A DNA stretch of 64,000 nucleotides from the NCBI RefSeq assembly GCF_037023745.1, contig NZ_CP146101.1, forward strand, positions 4,704,001-4,768,000. The letters run 5' to 3'. The position numbers and the translations under genes are program-made. Source of the DNA: Streptomyces sp. SCSIO 30461. Its GTDB lineage: Bacteria; Actinomycetota; Actinomycetes; Streptomycetales; Streptomycetaceae. Below are positions 17,307 to 25,767 of this stretch, piece by piece (the stretch's first letter is position 1; each line of letters opens with the position of its first letter). The notes under the pieces are model-generated. The model ran no database searches. It saw only the letters and a list, made by a program, of their open reading frames with translations, and was not told where the DNA came from.

Positions 17307-18683
17307 TTATGGTTTGCGAGCTTTGAGTTGATTACGTTCGGTGATGGTCTCGGGGCGTCTGGTCGTTTTGCCCACGTCATATCGGGTGGCGGGCCGCCGG
17401 TTCTTCGAGCCAAGTGGGCGTCCTGGTCCTGGAGTTGAAGGTTTGGGTGCACGGGCCGGGCAGTGCAGGTGGGGGCGGATGTTCCTGAACCCGCGGCGGA
17501 CGCGGGCCGGGGTGAGACGGCCGGGTTCGGCCGGTTTCTCCCAGGGGCGGCGGAGGTCGGCGGCGGCTTCGCGGGTGAGCCGGAGCTGGGTGTGGGCGGC
17601 GATGACGATCCATGTCCACCGGTCCGCCGCCTCGGGAGTGCGGAGTCTGGGACGCGTCCAGCCGAGCGTCTGCTTTTCGAAGCGGAAGGTGTGTTCCAAA
17701 TCGAAGCGGCGAAGGAATCCTCGCCAGCGCAGGTCGACGTCTTCGCTGGTCATCCCGGTCTTGGAGGACCACAGCCAGAGGGGCAGCGGCTCGCGGTCAC
17801 CGGGCAGATGGTCCACCTGGAGGCGGATCAGGGTGCCTTCGATGATGGGGAGTTCGCCGTCGTGGGCGATCCACGCACTGCGGGTGGTGAGGCGGGGGTG
17901 GATGCGGTCCCAGGCCATCGCCTGTGCGGTGCCGTAGCGGTCGGTGACCTGCACGGTTTCGGCGTCCGGGTCACCCCAGGTGTCGGGCTTGGCGAAGCGG
18001 AACTCCTTGCCGTGCTTGGGATAGCGGCCGCCCAAGGGGTGGGCCAGGTCCCACTCCTTGCGGGAGGGCGCCGGGCGGCGCATCACCCGGTCCGAACGCA
18101 TCCTTCCGAGCACCTCGATGGGGAGGCCGTCGAGGAGGTAGGCCATGCGTGGGGCGTCGTAGCCGGCGTCGAAGACGACCAGGACGTCGGGGTCTCCGTC
18201 TTCCCACTGGCCGCCGTCGATCAGGTCGGTGACGACGCGGCGGACCTGGACCGCGGTGACCTCAGCGACGTCGTCGTCAGGGCCGAGCCGGACCGCGTCC
18301 AGCAGCTGGCACCACGAGGTGCGTCCCGTTTCCAGCGCGGCGACGAACGAGTACGGCCAGCCGGGGATGAACTGGTCCGAGGAGCGTCCCGAGCGGCCGT
18401 AGACGTGGCAGAACAGGCGGTCCGGGCTGGTCGGCGCGTCGGGCCGCAGCCACGCGGAGACATCGACGGCCAGGACCAGACGGTTGTCGGCGGCCTTGGG
18501 CTGCGGCAGCATCGCCAGGGCCTTGCGCAGCCTGGCCACGTCGATGCGGCCCTGGCTGAGCGCGTCGTACATCGCGCCGTGCCCGCGCCGGTGCTCGGCC
18601 AACAGCGTCAGGTCGACCGGCGAGGTCTCGACGATCGCGGCGAGTAGGTCGCGGACGGGCTCAGGGATGTCGGTGGTGGTCAC
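17307..18683 (-). CDS. DDE-type putative transposase
   Basis: 458 aa DDE-superfamily transposase of a type widespread in actinobacteria. Seen: VLAVDVSAWLRPDAPTSPDR with the first acidic residue, VLVVFDAGYDAPRMAYLLDG with the second, and the RFDLEHTFRFEKQTLGWTRP helix with the catalytic Glu. The GTG start overlaps the end of a small upstream gene (GTGA), a two-gene arrangement. I could not define terminal repeats with confidence. Confidence 0.85.
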   Translation of the reverse strand: MTTTDIPEPVRDLLAAIVETSPVDLTLLAEHRRGHGAMYDALSQGRIDVARLRKALAMLPQPKAADNRLVLAVDVSAWLRPDAPTSPDRLFCHVYGRSGRSSDQFIPGWPYSFVAALETGRTSWCQLLDAVRLGPDDDVAEVTAVQVRRVVTDLIDGGQWEDGDPDVLVVFDAGYDAPRMAYLLDGLPIEVLGRMRSDRVMRRPAPSRKEWDLAHPLGGRYPKHGKEFRFAKPDTWGDPDAETVQVTDRYGTAQAMAWDRIHPRLTTRSAWIAHDGELPIIEGTLIRLQVDHLPGDREPLPLWLWSSKTGMTSEDVDLRWRGFLRRFDLEHTFRFEKQTLGWTRPRLRTPEAADRWTWIVIAAHTQLRLTREAAADLRRPWEKPAEPGRLTPARVRRGFRNIRPHLHCPARAPKPSTPGPGRPLGSKNRRPATRYDVGKTTRRPETITERNQLKARKP

Positions 18684-19068
18684 TGGCCGGCCTCCGTCCT
18701 GCAGGTAAAGGAGCAGATGACCCGTAGTCCGGTGGTGTCGAGGGTGAGCGTGCGGCCGGTGGTCCGGCGGATGAATCCGGCGGCGACGAGTCGGCGGCCG
18801 GAACGGCCCGCGTGGGGCGGACCGTCCCGGCCTGGTTCGTCACCGGGCACCCCCGGCGGGGCGCCCGGAACGGGCAGGGGCTGGCGAGGAGATCGGTGAT
18901 CTCCCGCATGCGGGCCTTCAGCTCAAGAGCCTCGGCGACCATCTCGACGACCAGGTTGTGGAAGTCGCCCAGGGCGGGGCCGCGGAGCCCGGCGGCGATG
19001 TTCGCGGCGTGGTAGGCGTTGAACTGGCCGATCATGCGGTCGGCGGCGGCACTGATGATGGTGGTCAT
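18680..19068 (-). pseudogene. Small transposase-linked gene, apparently frameshifted
   Basis: Starts MTTIISAAADRMIGQFNAY, then HNLVVEMVAEALELKARM. The first frame continues into low-quality sequence. A second frame carries convincing coding sequence, LVAAGFIRRTTGRTLTLDTT, and ends in a TGA that overlaps the transposase GTG by 4 nt. One frameshift near 18850 would join them into a roughly 130-aa protein coupled to the transposase. Either the gene is broken, a programmed shift is used, or there is a base-call error. Function unknown. Confidence 0.6.
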
Positions 19069-19220
19069 CGGGCACCACCGGCGAACGCGGCGATCACGTA
19101 AGTGCGGCAGCCACGTCTGCACGCGCGGCAAGGCACGATGTGCCCAAGAGGACGCGCCAGCCACCGAATCCTGACAGCGGCAAAACGGCCGTCTCACACT
19201 CGTCTCACAGACCCACCGGA

Positions 19221-19253
19221 GAGTGCAGGTCGGAGTACACGCGACCTGCACTC
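19221..19253. promoter_or_regulatory. 11-bp inverted repeat upstream of purB
   Basis: Arms GAGTGCAGGTC and GACCTGCACTC are separated by 11 nt and sit 57 nt before the purB start. Candidate operator or leader hairpin. No known purine regulator motif is recognised. Confidence 0.45.
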
Positions 19254-19309
19254 GCTGGACTCTATGGACGTCCCACAGCCCTCACCGACGCCGGGTAAAC
19301 TCCGTGTAC

Positions 19310-20743
19310 GTGACTGCCAAGCCCCGCATCCCCAATGTCCTGGCCGGCCGCTACGCCTCCGCGGAGCTAGCCGTCCTGTGGTCCCCCGAGCACAAGGTGA
19401 AGCTGGAGCGCCGGCTCTGGCTGGCCGTGCTGCGCGCCCAGCGGGACCTCGGGATCGAGGTGCCCGAGGCCGCGCTCGCCGACTACGAGCGGGTGCTCGA
19501 CCAGGTTGATCTGGTCTCGATCGCCGAGCGCGAGAAGGTCACTCGGCACGATGTCAAGGCTCGTATCGAGGAGTTCAACGCCCTCGCCGGTCATGAGCAT
19601 GTGCACAAGGGCATGACCTCCCGCGATCTGACCGAGAACGTGGAGCAGCTCCAGATCCGGCTCTCGCTGGAGCTGATGCGGGACCGCACGGTGGCGGTTC
19701 TCGCCCGCCTCGGCGCCCTGTCCGGGCAGTACGCGGAGCTGGTGATGGCCGGGCGCTCGCACAACGTCGCCGCGCAGGCCACGACGCTCGGCAAGCGCTT
19801 CGCCACGGCCGCCGACGAACTGCTCGTCGCCTACGGGCGGCTTGAGGAGCTGCTGGGCCGCTATCCGCTGCGCGGGATCAAGGGGCCGGTCGGCACCGCC
19901 CAGGACATGCTCGACCTACTCGGCGGTGACGCCGCCAAGCTCGCCGACCTGGAGCAGCGCATCGCCGCCCATCTGGGCTTCGCGCACGCCTTCACCTCCG
20001 TCGGCCAGGTCTACCCGCGGTCGCTGGACTACGACGTGGTCACGGCACTGGTGCAGCTCGCCGCCGCACCGTCCTCGCTCGCCAAGACCATCCGGCTGAT
20101 GGCCGGGCACGAGTTGGTCACCGAGGGTTTCAAGCCCGGCCAGGTCGGCTCGTCCGCGATGCCGCACAAGATGAACACCCGTTCCTGCGAGCGTGTCAAC
20201 GGCCTGATGGTCATCCTGCGCGGCTACGCCTCGATGACCGGCGAGCTGGCGGGCGACCAGTGGAACGAGGGAGACGTTTCCTGCTCGGTGGTACGCCGGG
20301 TCGCGCTGCCGGACGCCTTCTTCGCCTTCGACGGGCTGCTGGAGACATTCCTGACCGTGCTGGACGAGTTCGGCGCCTTCCCGGCGGTCGTCGCGCGTGA
20401 ACTCGACCGCTACCTGCCCTTCCTGGCCACGACCAAGGTCCTGATGGGCGCGGTGCGCGCCGGTGTCGGCCGGGAGGTCGCGCACGAGGTCATCAAGGAG
20501 CACGCCGTCGCCTCCGCGCTGGCGATGCGCGAGCAGGGTGTGGAGCGCAACGAACTGCTGGACAAGCTCGCGGCCGACGAGCGCATCCCGCTGGACCGGG
20601 CCGCCCTCGACGCCCTCATGGCGGACAAGCTGTCCTTCACGGGTGCGGCGGGAGACCAGGTCGCTTCGGTGGTCTCGCGGGTCGAGGAGATCGCCAAGCA
20701 GCACCCGGATGCCGCCGGATACGCCCCCGGCGCGATTCTCTGA
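19310..20743 (+). CDS. purB: Adenylosuccinate lyase
   Basis: 477 aa, fumarase/aspartase superfamily. It cleaves SAICAR and adenylosuccinate in de novo purine synthesis. Seen: KPRIPNVLAGRYAS at the N-terminus, HEHVHKGMTSRDLTENVEQL with the catalytic His region, and the signature loop GSSAMPHKMNTRSCERVNGL. The GTG at 19310 (VTAKPRIP) fits homologues; GTG 19304 is also possible, and the frame runs open further upstream. It is an intact housekeeping gene and marks the conserved chromosome on the left side of the island. Confidence 0.96.
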   Translation: MTAKPRIPNVLAGRYASAELAVLWSPEHKVKLERRLWLAVLRAQRDLGIEVPEAALADYERVLDQVDLVSIAEREKVTRHDVKARIEEFNALAGHEHVHKGMTSRDLTENVEQLQIRLSLELMRDRTVAVLARLGALSGQYAELVMAGRSHNVAAQATTLGKRFATAADELLVAYGRLEELLGRYPLRGIKGPVGTAQDMLDLLGGDAAKLADLEQRIAAHLGFAHAFTSVGQVYPRSLDYDVVTALVQLAAAPSSLAKTIRLMAGHELVTEGFKPGQVGSSAMPHKMNTRSCERVNGLMVILRGYASMTGELAGDQWNEGDVSCSVVRRVALPDAFFAFDGLLETFLTVLDEFGAFPAVVARELDRYLPFLATTKVLMGAVRAGVGREVAHEVIKEHAVASALAMREQGVERNELLDKLAADERIPLDRAALDALMADKLSFTGAAGDQVASVVSRVEEIAKQHPDAAGYAPGAIL

Positions 20744-20812
20744 TCGATAAGCACCGGACACCACTGATACACCGGACACCTCGAAATTCCCCGTCCGCAC
20801 CGGACGCCCCGG

Positions 20813-20903
20813 CTCACACCAGACGAGCTGGAGGCCGCCCGCGATCGCCTCGTTCCCGATGTGGTCGCGAACGGTCTGGCGGTGCTGTTCTGCGGGATCA
20901 ACC
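20813..20903 (+). pseudogene. mug: mug-type mismatch-specific DNA glycosylase, N-terminal fragment
   Basis: The frame from 20813 reads TPDELEAARDRLVPDVV, then GLAVLFCGIN, the N-terminus and active-site motif (GINPG in intact enzymes) of G:T/U mismatch glycosylases. The sequence departs from the family at the left end of an IS701 element. The start codon also seems lost. A C-terminal piece of the same kind of gene lies at 51239-51457 on the same strand. Confidence 0.8.
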
Positions 20904-22354
20904 ACGGCAGCTGTAGTTCCAGCGTCTGTGCTGGTCAGCGCCTTGCCAGGGTGCGTGCGGGCATGAGGACGGCCACCGCGATCATGAACGTTTGTGACGA
21001 CGTATCAAGACACGGTGGCCGCAGAGGCCACGGTAGCCGAGCGGGCGTGGGGCGAGACATTCGGGAGGGTCATGGCGGCCGTCGCGGGCTGCTTCGCGCG
21101 CCGGGAGGCACGCGCGACGGCGGCGGAGCTGATCGCGGGCCTGTTGCCGGAGCTGGACACGCGGAACTGCTGGACTCTCGCGCAGGCGCTGGGACATCCG
21201 GGCCCGCACCGGCTGCAGCACCTGTTGTCGCGAGCCCGGTTCGATCACAATCAAGCACGGGAGGAGGTCGTCCGTCTGGTGACCGATGAACTCGCCGGGC
21301 AGGACGTGGTGTTGGTGGTGGATGAGACGGGCGATGCGAAGTAGTCCACGGAGTGTGTGGGGGCCGGCAGGCAGTACTCCGGTGCGATCGGCGGTGTCGG
21401 ACTGTGTCAGGTGGCGGTGCACCTGGCAGCGGTCTCGGCGACCACGAAGGTGATCATCGACCGGGCCTTGTATCTCCCGGCGGACTGGGCCGAGGACGAG
21501 GAACGCCGCGAGGCCGCCGGGGTGCCAGAGGAGATCGGGTTCGCGACGAAGCCGCAGCAGGCGCTGTCCATGGTCACCGGCGCGCTCCAGGCCGGGCTGA
21601 AGAGCCGCTGGTTCGCGGGCGACGAGGTGTACTGCGGCCGTGAACTGCGCCGGGGCATGCGCTCGCTGGGTCTCGGCTACACGGTCGGTATCGCCGCTAC
21701 GCACCAGGTCACTGACGGGGCCGGCCGTCGGTGGGAGGCCCGCAAACTGATCAACAAGGTGCGGCCTGAGCAGTGGATGCGCCGGCAGACCGGACACGGC
21801 ACGAAGGGCACCCGCGAGTACGACTGGGCCTGGCTCGACGTCCGCCCCGACGAGAACGAGAACGCGGCCGGAGCGGGAACGGGTGTGCTGGTCGCACGGC
21901 GGCACCGCTACACCGGCGAGGTGTCCTACTTCCGCTGCTGGGCGCCCGGCGACGTCTCGCTCGGCACGCTGGTGGAAGTGATCTCGCGCAGGTGGCGGAT
22001 CGAGGAAGCCTTCCAGCTCGCCAAGGGCTTCACCGGACTCGACCAGGGGCAGGTGACCTGCTGGAACTCCTGGATGCGCTGGTCACTGTTCTCCCTGATC
22101 GCCGCAGTCGTCCTCGCTCTCACGGCCGCCGCCGTCCATGAGGTCCCCGAGCGGCGGCCCGGACTCGTCCCGCTGACCTGTCCCGAACTCGTCCGTCTCC
22201 TGCGGACCATCGTGCTGCCCCCACCCGCCCGCGACCGTGATCACGTCCTGCGCTGGATCGCCTGGAGGCGCCATCACCAAGCCGTCGCCACCGCCTGCCA
22301 CCAGCAACGACACCACCTTCACGACCAGCCGTGATCAAGAACTACAGCTACCGT
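20904..22354 (+). mobile_element. IS701-family element A
   Basis: Ends carry imperfect inverted repeats (AGCTGTAGTTC at the left, GAACTACAGCT at the right, with ACGG flanks). It contains one transposase frame with an internal stop. It lies directly in the mug remnant. The same AGCTGTAG core occurs in the ends of the IS701 element at 24.8-27.1 kb. Confidence 0.75.
20994..22334 (+). pseudogene. IS701 transposase with one in-frame stop codon
   Basis: About 446 codons in a single frame, interrupted only by TAG at 21342-21344. The sequence before it ends VVLVVDETGDAK and after it continues STECVGAGRQYSGAIGGVGL, where related enzymes read through (GDAKSST); a TCG-to-TAG change explains it. The DDE region (VVDETGDAK; FAGDEVYCG; RWRIEEAFQLAKG) is otherwise complete. 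Non-functional unless suppressed. Confidence 0.88.
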
Positions 22355-22606
22355 GTCCGTGCACGACCTCGCTCGGGAGTCAACCCCGAAGGATTTCCGA
22401 CGCCGACCACTCGGCCCCGGCCTCAAAGCTGAGGCGTCCCCTTTTCGGGGGGCAAGGTCGTCCACCCGTTGGACCAACCCATCAGTGGTACCCGGTAGTA
22501 GCGACGAGGACCAGTCTGAAGTAGTGCCTGTCGGGAAGCCCCGGCCCAGGAGGGCGAGCGGCAACACGATTGGGAAAAACTCCTGGGTATCAGAAAGGGA
22601 CAGGAA

Positions 22607-23437
22607 ATGCTTCAGACGCTTACGGGTGGGGCGAATCGCCAGGCTCTCACCTCTCGTGAGGTTTCCACGCTGCACGATGTCCAGAACGAGCGCGATACAC
22701 GAGGCATCGAAATCGATAAGGTCGGCATCAGCGGTCTGCGCTATCCCGTGAGGCTCGATGACGGTGACATCCGTCAGGAGGGCATCGCTGACTTCACGGT
22801 CACCGCACGGCTCCAGCATGACCGGCGTGGTACACACATGAGCCGCATGGTTGCACTCGTCCACAACGAGCTGCGGGACTTCGACCCCCGAGCCATCGGT
22901 TCCGTCCTCAAGTCCGGCATCGAAGCCCTCGACACCCCGGGGTTGTCGGTTCACCTGTCCATGAACGTGGCGACCGAGGTCACTGCACCCGCAAGCGGAC
23001 TCCCGTCCTGGACGGTGCACCACGTCGGGTTTTCGATGCACTGGGATGATGAGCAGGTGAAGCTCGACACCTCGGTCACCTCCGAAGTCACCAGTCTGTG
23101 CCCCTGCTCGAAGCACATATCTGACTATGGCGCGCACAATCAGCGCAGTGAGGTGACACTGACGGTGACAGGAGAAGGCGACCTGCCGTATCCGGTCCGG
23201 GTGAATGAGATGGTCGCTCTGGTCACTTCCCTCGCCTCGGCGCCGGTCGTTCCCCTGGTCAAGCGCCCGGACGAGCGTGTACTGACCATGCAGGCCTACG
23301 ACAACCCGGTGTTCGTCGAGGACATGGCCCGGGAAATCTCCGCGGCTTGCCAGCTGCGCGATCTCGTGCACCGCGTCCGGGTGAAGAATCTTGAGAGCAT
23401 CCACAGCCACGACGCCATCGCCGTGGTGAACGGTTAG
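22607..23437 (+). CDS. folE2: GTP cyclohydrolase IB (FolE2)
   Basis: 276 aa COG1469/GCYH-IB enzyme that converts GTP to 7,8-dihydroneopterin triphosphate, the first step of folate, biopterin and 7-deazaguanine pathways. Seen: the metal Cys and surroundings SLCPCSKHISDYGAHNQRSE, and GTHMSRMVALVHNEL in the N-terminal T-fold. ATG 22607 is preceded by AAAGGGACAGGAA. queD follows about 200 nt downstream. GCYH-IB is metal-flexible and often replaces FolE under zinc limitation, but I see no Zur box. The region is lower in GC than its surroundings, suggesting recent acquisition. Confidence 0.95.
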   Translation: MLQTLTGGANRQALTSREVSTLHDVQNERDTRGIEIDKVGISGLRYPVRLDDGDIRQEGIADFTVTARLQHDRRGTHMSRMVALVHNELRDFDPRAIGSVLKSGIEALDTPGLSVHLSMNVATEVTAPASGLPSWTVHHVGFSMHWDDEQVKLDTSVTSEVTSLCPCSKHISDYGAHNQRSEVTLTVTGEGDLPYPVRVNEMVALVTSLASAPVVPLVKRPDERVLTMQAYDNPVFVEDMAREISAACQLRDLVHRVRVKNLESIHSHDAIAVVNG

Positions 23438-23645
23438 GCCCGCATCTGGTCCGGCCATTCGAGTTCCATTGTCGGTCGCGACGGATCCGGGAAGCACGAT
23501 GGCACCCGGGTTCGCCCGGTGTACGGGTCCGTGGATGGCTTACCCTGCCGCGACAGGGGATTCCTTTCCAGGTCCCAGCGAACCCGACCGGATGAGAAAT
23601 ATTCCAAATAAATTCTCACTGACTACCGCAAGGAGATATCGAGCC

Positions 23646-24023
23646 ATGTTGTCCATTTCCAAGGAATTCCATTTCTCGGCGAGTCACGTGCTCGACAGCC
23701 TCCCTCCGGACCATCCATGTGGACGAATGCACGGACACAACTACGTATTCGTCATCGAGCTCGCGGCGGCTCCCGATGAGCTCACGGAAGCTGGCTTCGT
23801 TCGCGACTACAGGGACCTGGCAGAGTTCAAAAACTGGATCGATACCACATTGGACCATCGCCATCTGAACGACTGCATCCCTGAACGTAACCCAAGTGCA
23901 GAGAATATTGCTATGTGGGTTTACGAAGTGTGGTCTCCACGGATTCCCGAGCTCGTCGCCATCCGCGTCTCGGAGACTCCGAAGACGTGGGCAGAGTACC
24001 GTCCCGTCAGGGCGAGGTGCTGA
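23646..24023 (+). CDS. queD: 6-carboxytetrahydropterin synthase / PTPS family (QueD)
   Basis: 125 aa T-fold enzyme. ATG 23646 follows a strong AAGGAGATATC ribosome site; the longer upstream frame lacks support. Zinc and catalytic residues: FSASHVLDSL, HPCGRMHGHNY (Cys nucleophile and two zinc His), TTLDHRHLND and NPSAENIAMWVYE. The Cys before HGH places it with QueD, which makes 6-carboxy-5,6,7,8-tetrahydropterin from dihydroneopterin triphosphate in preQ0/queuosine-type synthesis. It directly follows folE2, which supplies the substrate. No queE or queC is in the window. Confidence 0.93.
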   Translation: MLSISKEFHFSASHVLDSLPPDHPCGRMHGHNYVFVIELAAAPDELTEAGFVRDYRDLAEFKNWIDTTLDHRHLNDCIPERNPSAENIAMWVYEVWSPRIPELVAIRVSETPKTWAEYRPVRARC

Positions 24024-24387
24024 TGTCACGCCAGATCACCCTCGAGCCCCCTTCCTCGCTTATCGCGACAGACGTCTCCGTCACCGGTAGACCACTTCGG
24101 ATCAGGTGCAGTCCCAGTTCGCGAGCCATCGCCTCGCATGACGCAGAACCAAATTCATGCTCGCCCGGCCCCCACCAGGCCCGGATTCGGTCCGCGACAT
24201 CGAAGAACTCGAGGTCTCGCTCATCATGCTTGACGAGCATCTCCGCTCGCACTCGAAAGACATGACGGTGACGATGTGCAAGAAAGTCGCGCTCGGGCGG
24301 CGCATCGGGCCAGTTATGGAAACCGGGAAGGCTCTGCTCCACCCAAATGACGGATATCTCCGAAGCTTGTGAATGCGACTCACTCAT
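24007..24387 (-). CDS. Small T-fold-like (QueD-related) protein, function unknown
   Basis: 126 aa, ATG 24387 preceded by GGAGGGATCC. It converges on queD with a 17-nt overlap. The layout echoes a QueD T-fold: FHNWPDAPPERDFLAHRHRH (an HRH pair where QueD has HGH), VKHDERDLEFFDVADRI, then GSASCEAMARELGLHL in the place of the NPSAEN helix. The Cys before the His pair is absent, so CPH4-synthase chemistry is unlikely. It may be a paralogue recruited for a later pterin or deazapurine step; this is inference from pattern only. Confidence 0.65.
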   Translation of the reverse strand: MSESHSQASEISVIWVEQSLPGFHNWPDAPPERDFLAHRHRHVFRVRAEMLVKHDERDLEFFDVADRIRAWWGPGEHEFGSASCEAMARELGLHLIRSGLPVTETSVAISEEGGSRVIWRDISTSP

Positions 24388-24803
24388 GGAAAGGATCCCT
24401 CCTGGTCCGCGTAATTCTCATTGCAAGCAGGATGCATAGTCCTTCACGATGCATGCAGTCGACCGCGCATCGGGTCACGGGCTTGAATCGCCGAAGATTG
24501 CGGGAATCTCTTGGCCTAGGAATGTCCTGAGTCGCAGAGAGCACGTGATACTTATCATCGATTATACGACTCTTGGGAGTTCTCAGTGCGGTCTTCCGGC
24601 TGCCCACTTGTGTCTTGCGTGTCGGCGTACTCGTGAACGTGACTCTGACGTGATTTTCGTAGCCGGAGATCATTTCGGCGACGTGCGCAACTGCTACCCA
24701 GTGAGCACGACCACCCTGCCAACTACGTGATCAATCACGGTCCCATGGTCAGTACCTGGTCGAGTGCGTGCCTCGTCGCAGCGGCCCGGGCAGGCGGCGG
24801 CTT
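24388..24803. other. Intergenic, AT-richer than average, no gene recognised
   Basis: 416 nt between the T-fold gene and the CTAG at the left end of the next IS. It probably holds the promoter of the leftward gene. Short open frames on the minus strand (24380-24673) look non-coding. Confidence 0.5.
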
Positions 24804-24976
24804 CTAGTACTCCAGCTGTAGATCGTGATCTTGCTGGGGGCGTGATCGAGAGCCTCAGCTGGCCGATGTGCGTGTTGTGCTGAGGGGTCTGGGGCGTTGG
24901 GCCAGTCTTGAGCCCGTCGGGACCGTAGCAGTGGGCCCGCGCCCCAGGTGTCGGTGGCTGCACGTACGGTCTGCGC

Positions 24977-25657
24977 ATGACTGATCAGTGGTGGGTGGGC
25001 GTGCGTCAGCGGCTCGAGGCGGCGGGTGCAGGGCCTTCCGGCAGCAGGGTGTTTGGGGCATTGGGGCACAGGTGGATCGTGGAGGACCCGCTTACCCAGG
25101 GTGAGCTTGCCGAACTCGAGGCTCAGACGGGCGTGCGGCTGCCGGAGGAGTACCGGACATTCCTGCTCCACGTTGGTGCGGGTGGCGCCGGCCCCGCGTA
25201 CGGCCTGTTCCCAGTTCGGCGCGTGCAAGGCCGCTGGCGTTGGGAAGGCGACGGCGCGGACCTGGCCGACCTGACGAGACTTGCCGCGCCGTTTCCCGAC
25301 CAGGGCCCGGACCCGAAACTGCTCGACGACCTTCTTGCCCAACGCCCCGAGGAAGAGGACTTCGACGACATCGAGGACTTCGACGACGCCATCGAGGCTT
25401 GGGACGAGCGGTGGGAGGCCATCATGTTCGCCCCGGAGCGCACCGCCGGCGCCATCGTGATCTCCCACCTGGGCTGCGCCCAGAGAGAATGGCTGGTCAT
25501 CAACGGCAGCCACCGTGGCACGATCTGGTCCGATTGCCGGGTGGACGACGTCGACCTCGCCCCGCTGCTCGACGACGACGGTACGCCGGTGACGTTCGCC
25601 CGCTGGTACACCGACTGGCTGGAGAAAGCCGAGAGCACAGCCCTGTCGGCACCGTAG
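24977..25657 (+). CDS. SMI1/KNR4 (SUKH) family protein, IS passenger
   Basis: 226 aa. The SUKH-superfamily pattern is clear: LTQGELAELEAQTGVRLPEE, then YRTFLLHVGAGGAGPAYGLF, a later GAIVISHLGCAQREWLVING strand and WSDCRVDDVDLAPL, ending FARWYTDWLEKA. An acidic insert (RPEEEDFDDIEDFDDAIEAW) lies in the middle. SUKH proteins are best known as immunity proteins against polymorphic toxins and also as regulatory scaffolds. No toxin gene is adjacent; the next gene is a transposase. It lies wholly inside the terminal repeats of the IS, so it travels as cargo. Confidence 0.9.
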   Translation: MTDQWWVGVRQRLEAAGAGPSGSRVFGALGHRWIVEDPLTQGELAELEAQTGVRLPEEYRTFLLHVGAGGAGPAYGLFPVRRVQGRWRWEGDGADLADLTRLAAPFPDQGPDPKLLDDLLAQRPEEEDFDDIEDFDDAIEAWDERWEAIMFAPERTAGAIVISHLGCAQREWLVINGSHRGTIWSDCRVDDVDLAPLLDDDGTPVTFARWYTDWLEKAESTALSAP

Positions 25658-25767
25658 GCCCATCGGCCTGTGCTGTTGAGCGTTACGGTGAAACGGGCTA
25701 AGCAGGGCCCTCAGCCAAGGTGGGCCGGTGTGGAGACGGGTGCGGCCACCGTTGATCATCGTGACTT

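Noticed and set aside
24380-24673. 97-codon minus-strand frame upstream of the T-fold gene
   Set aside because: Covers the promoter and start region of the real gene, has no ribosome site and no similarity to any family.
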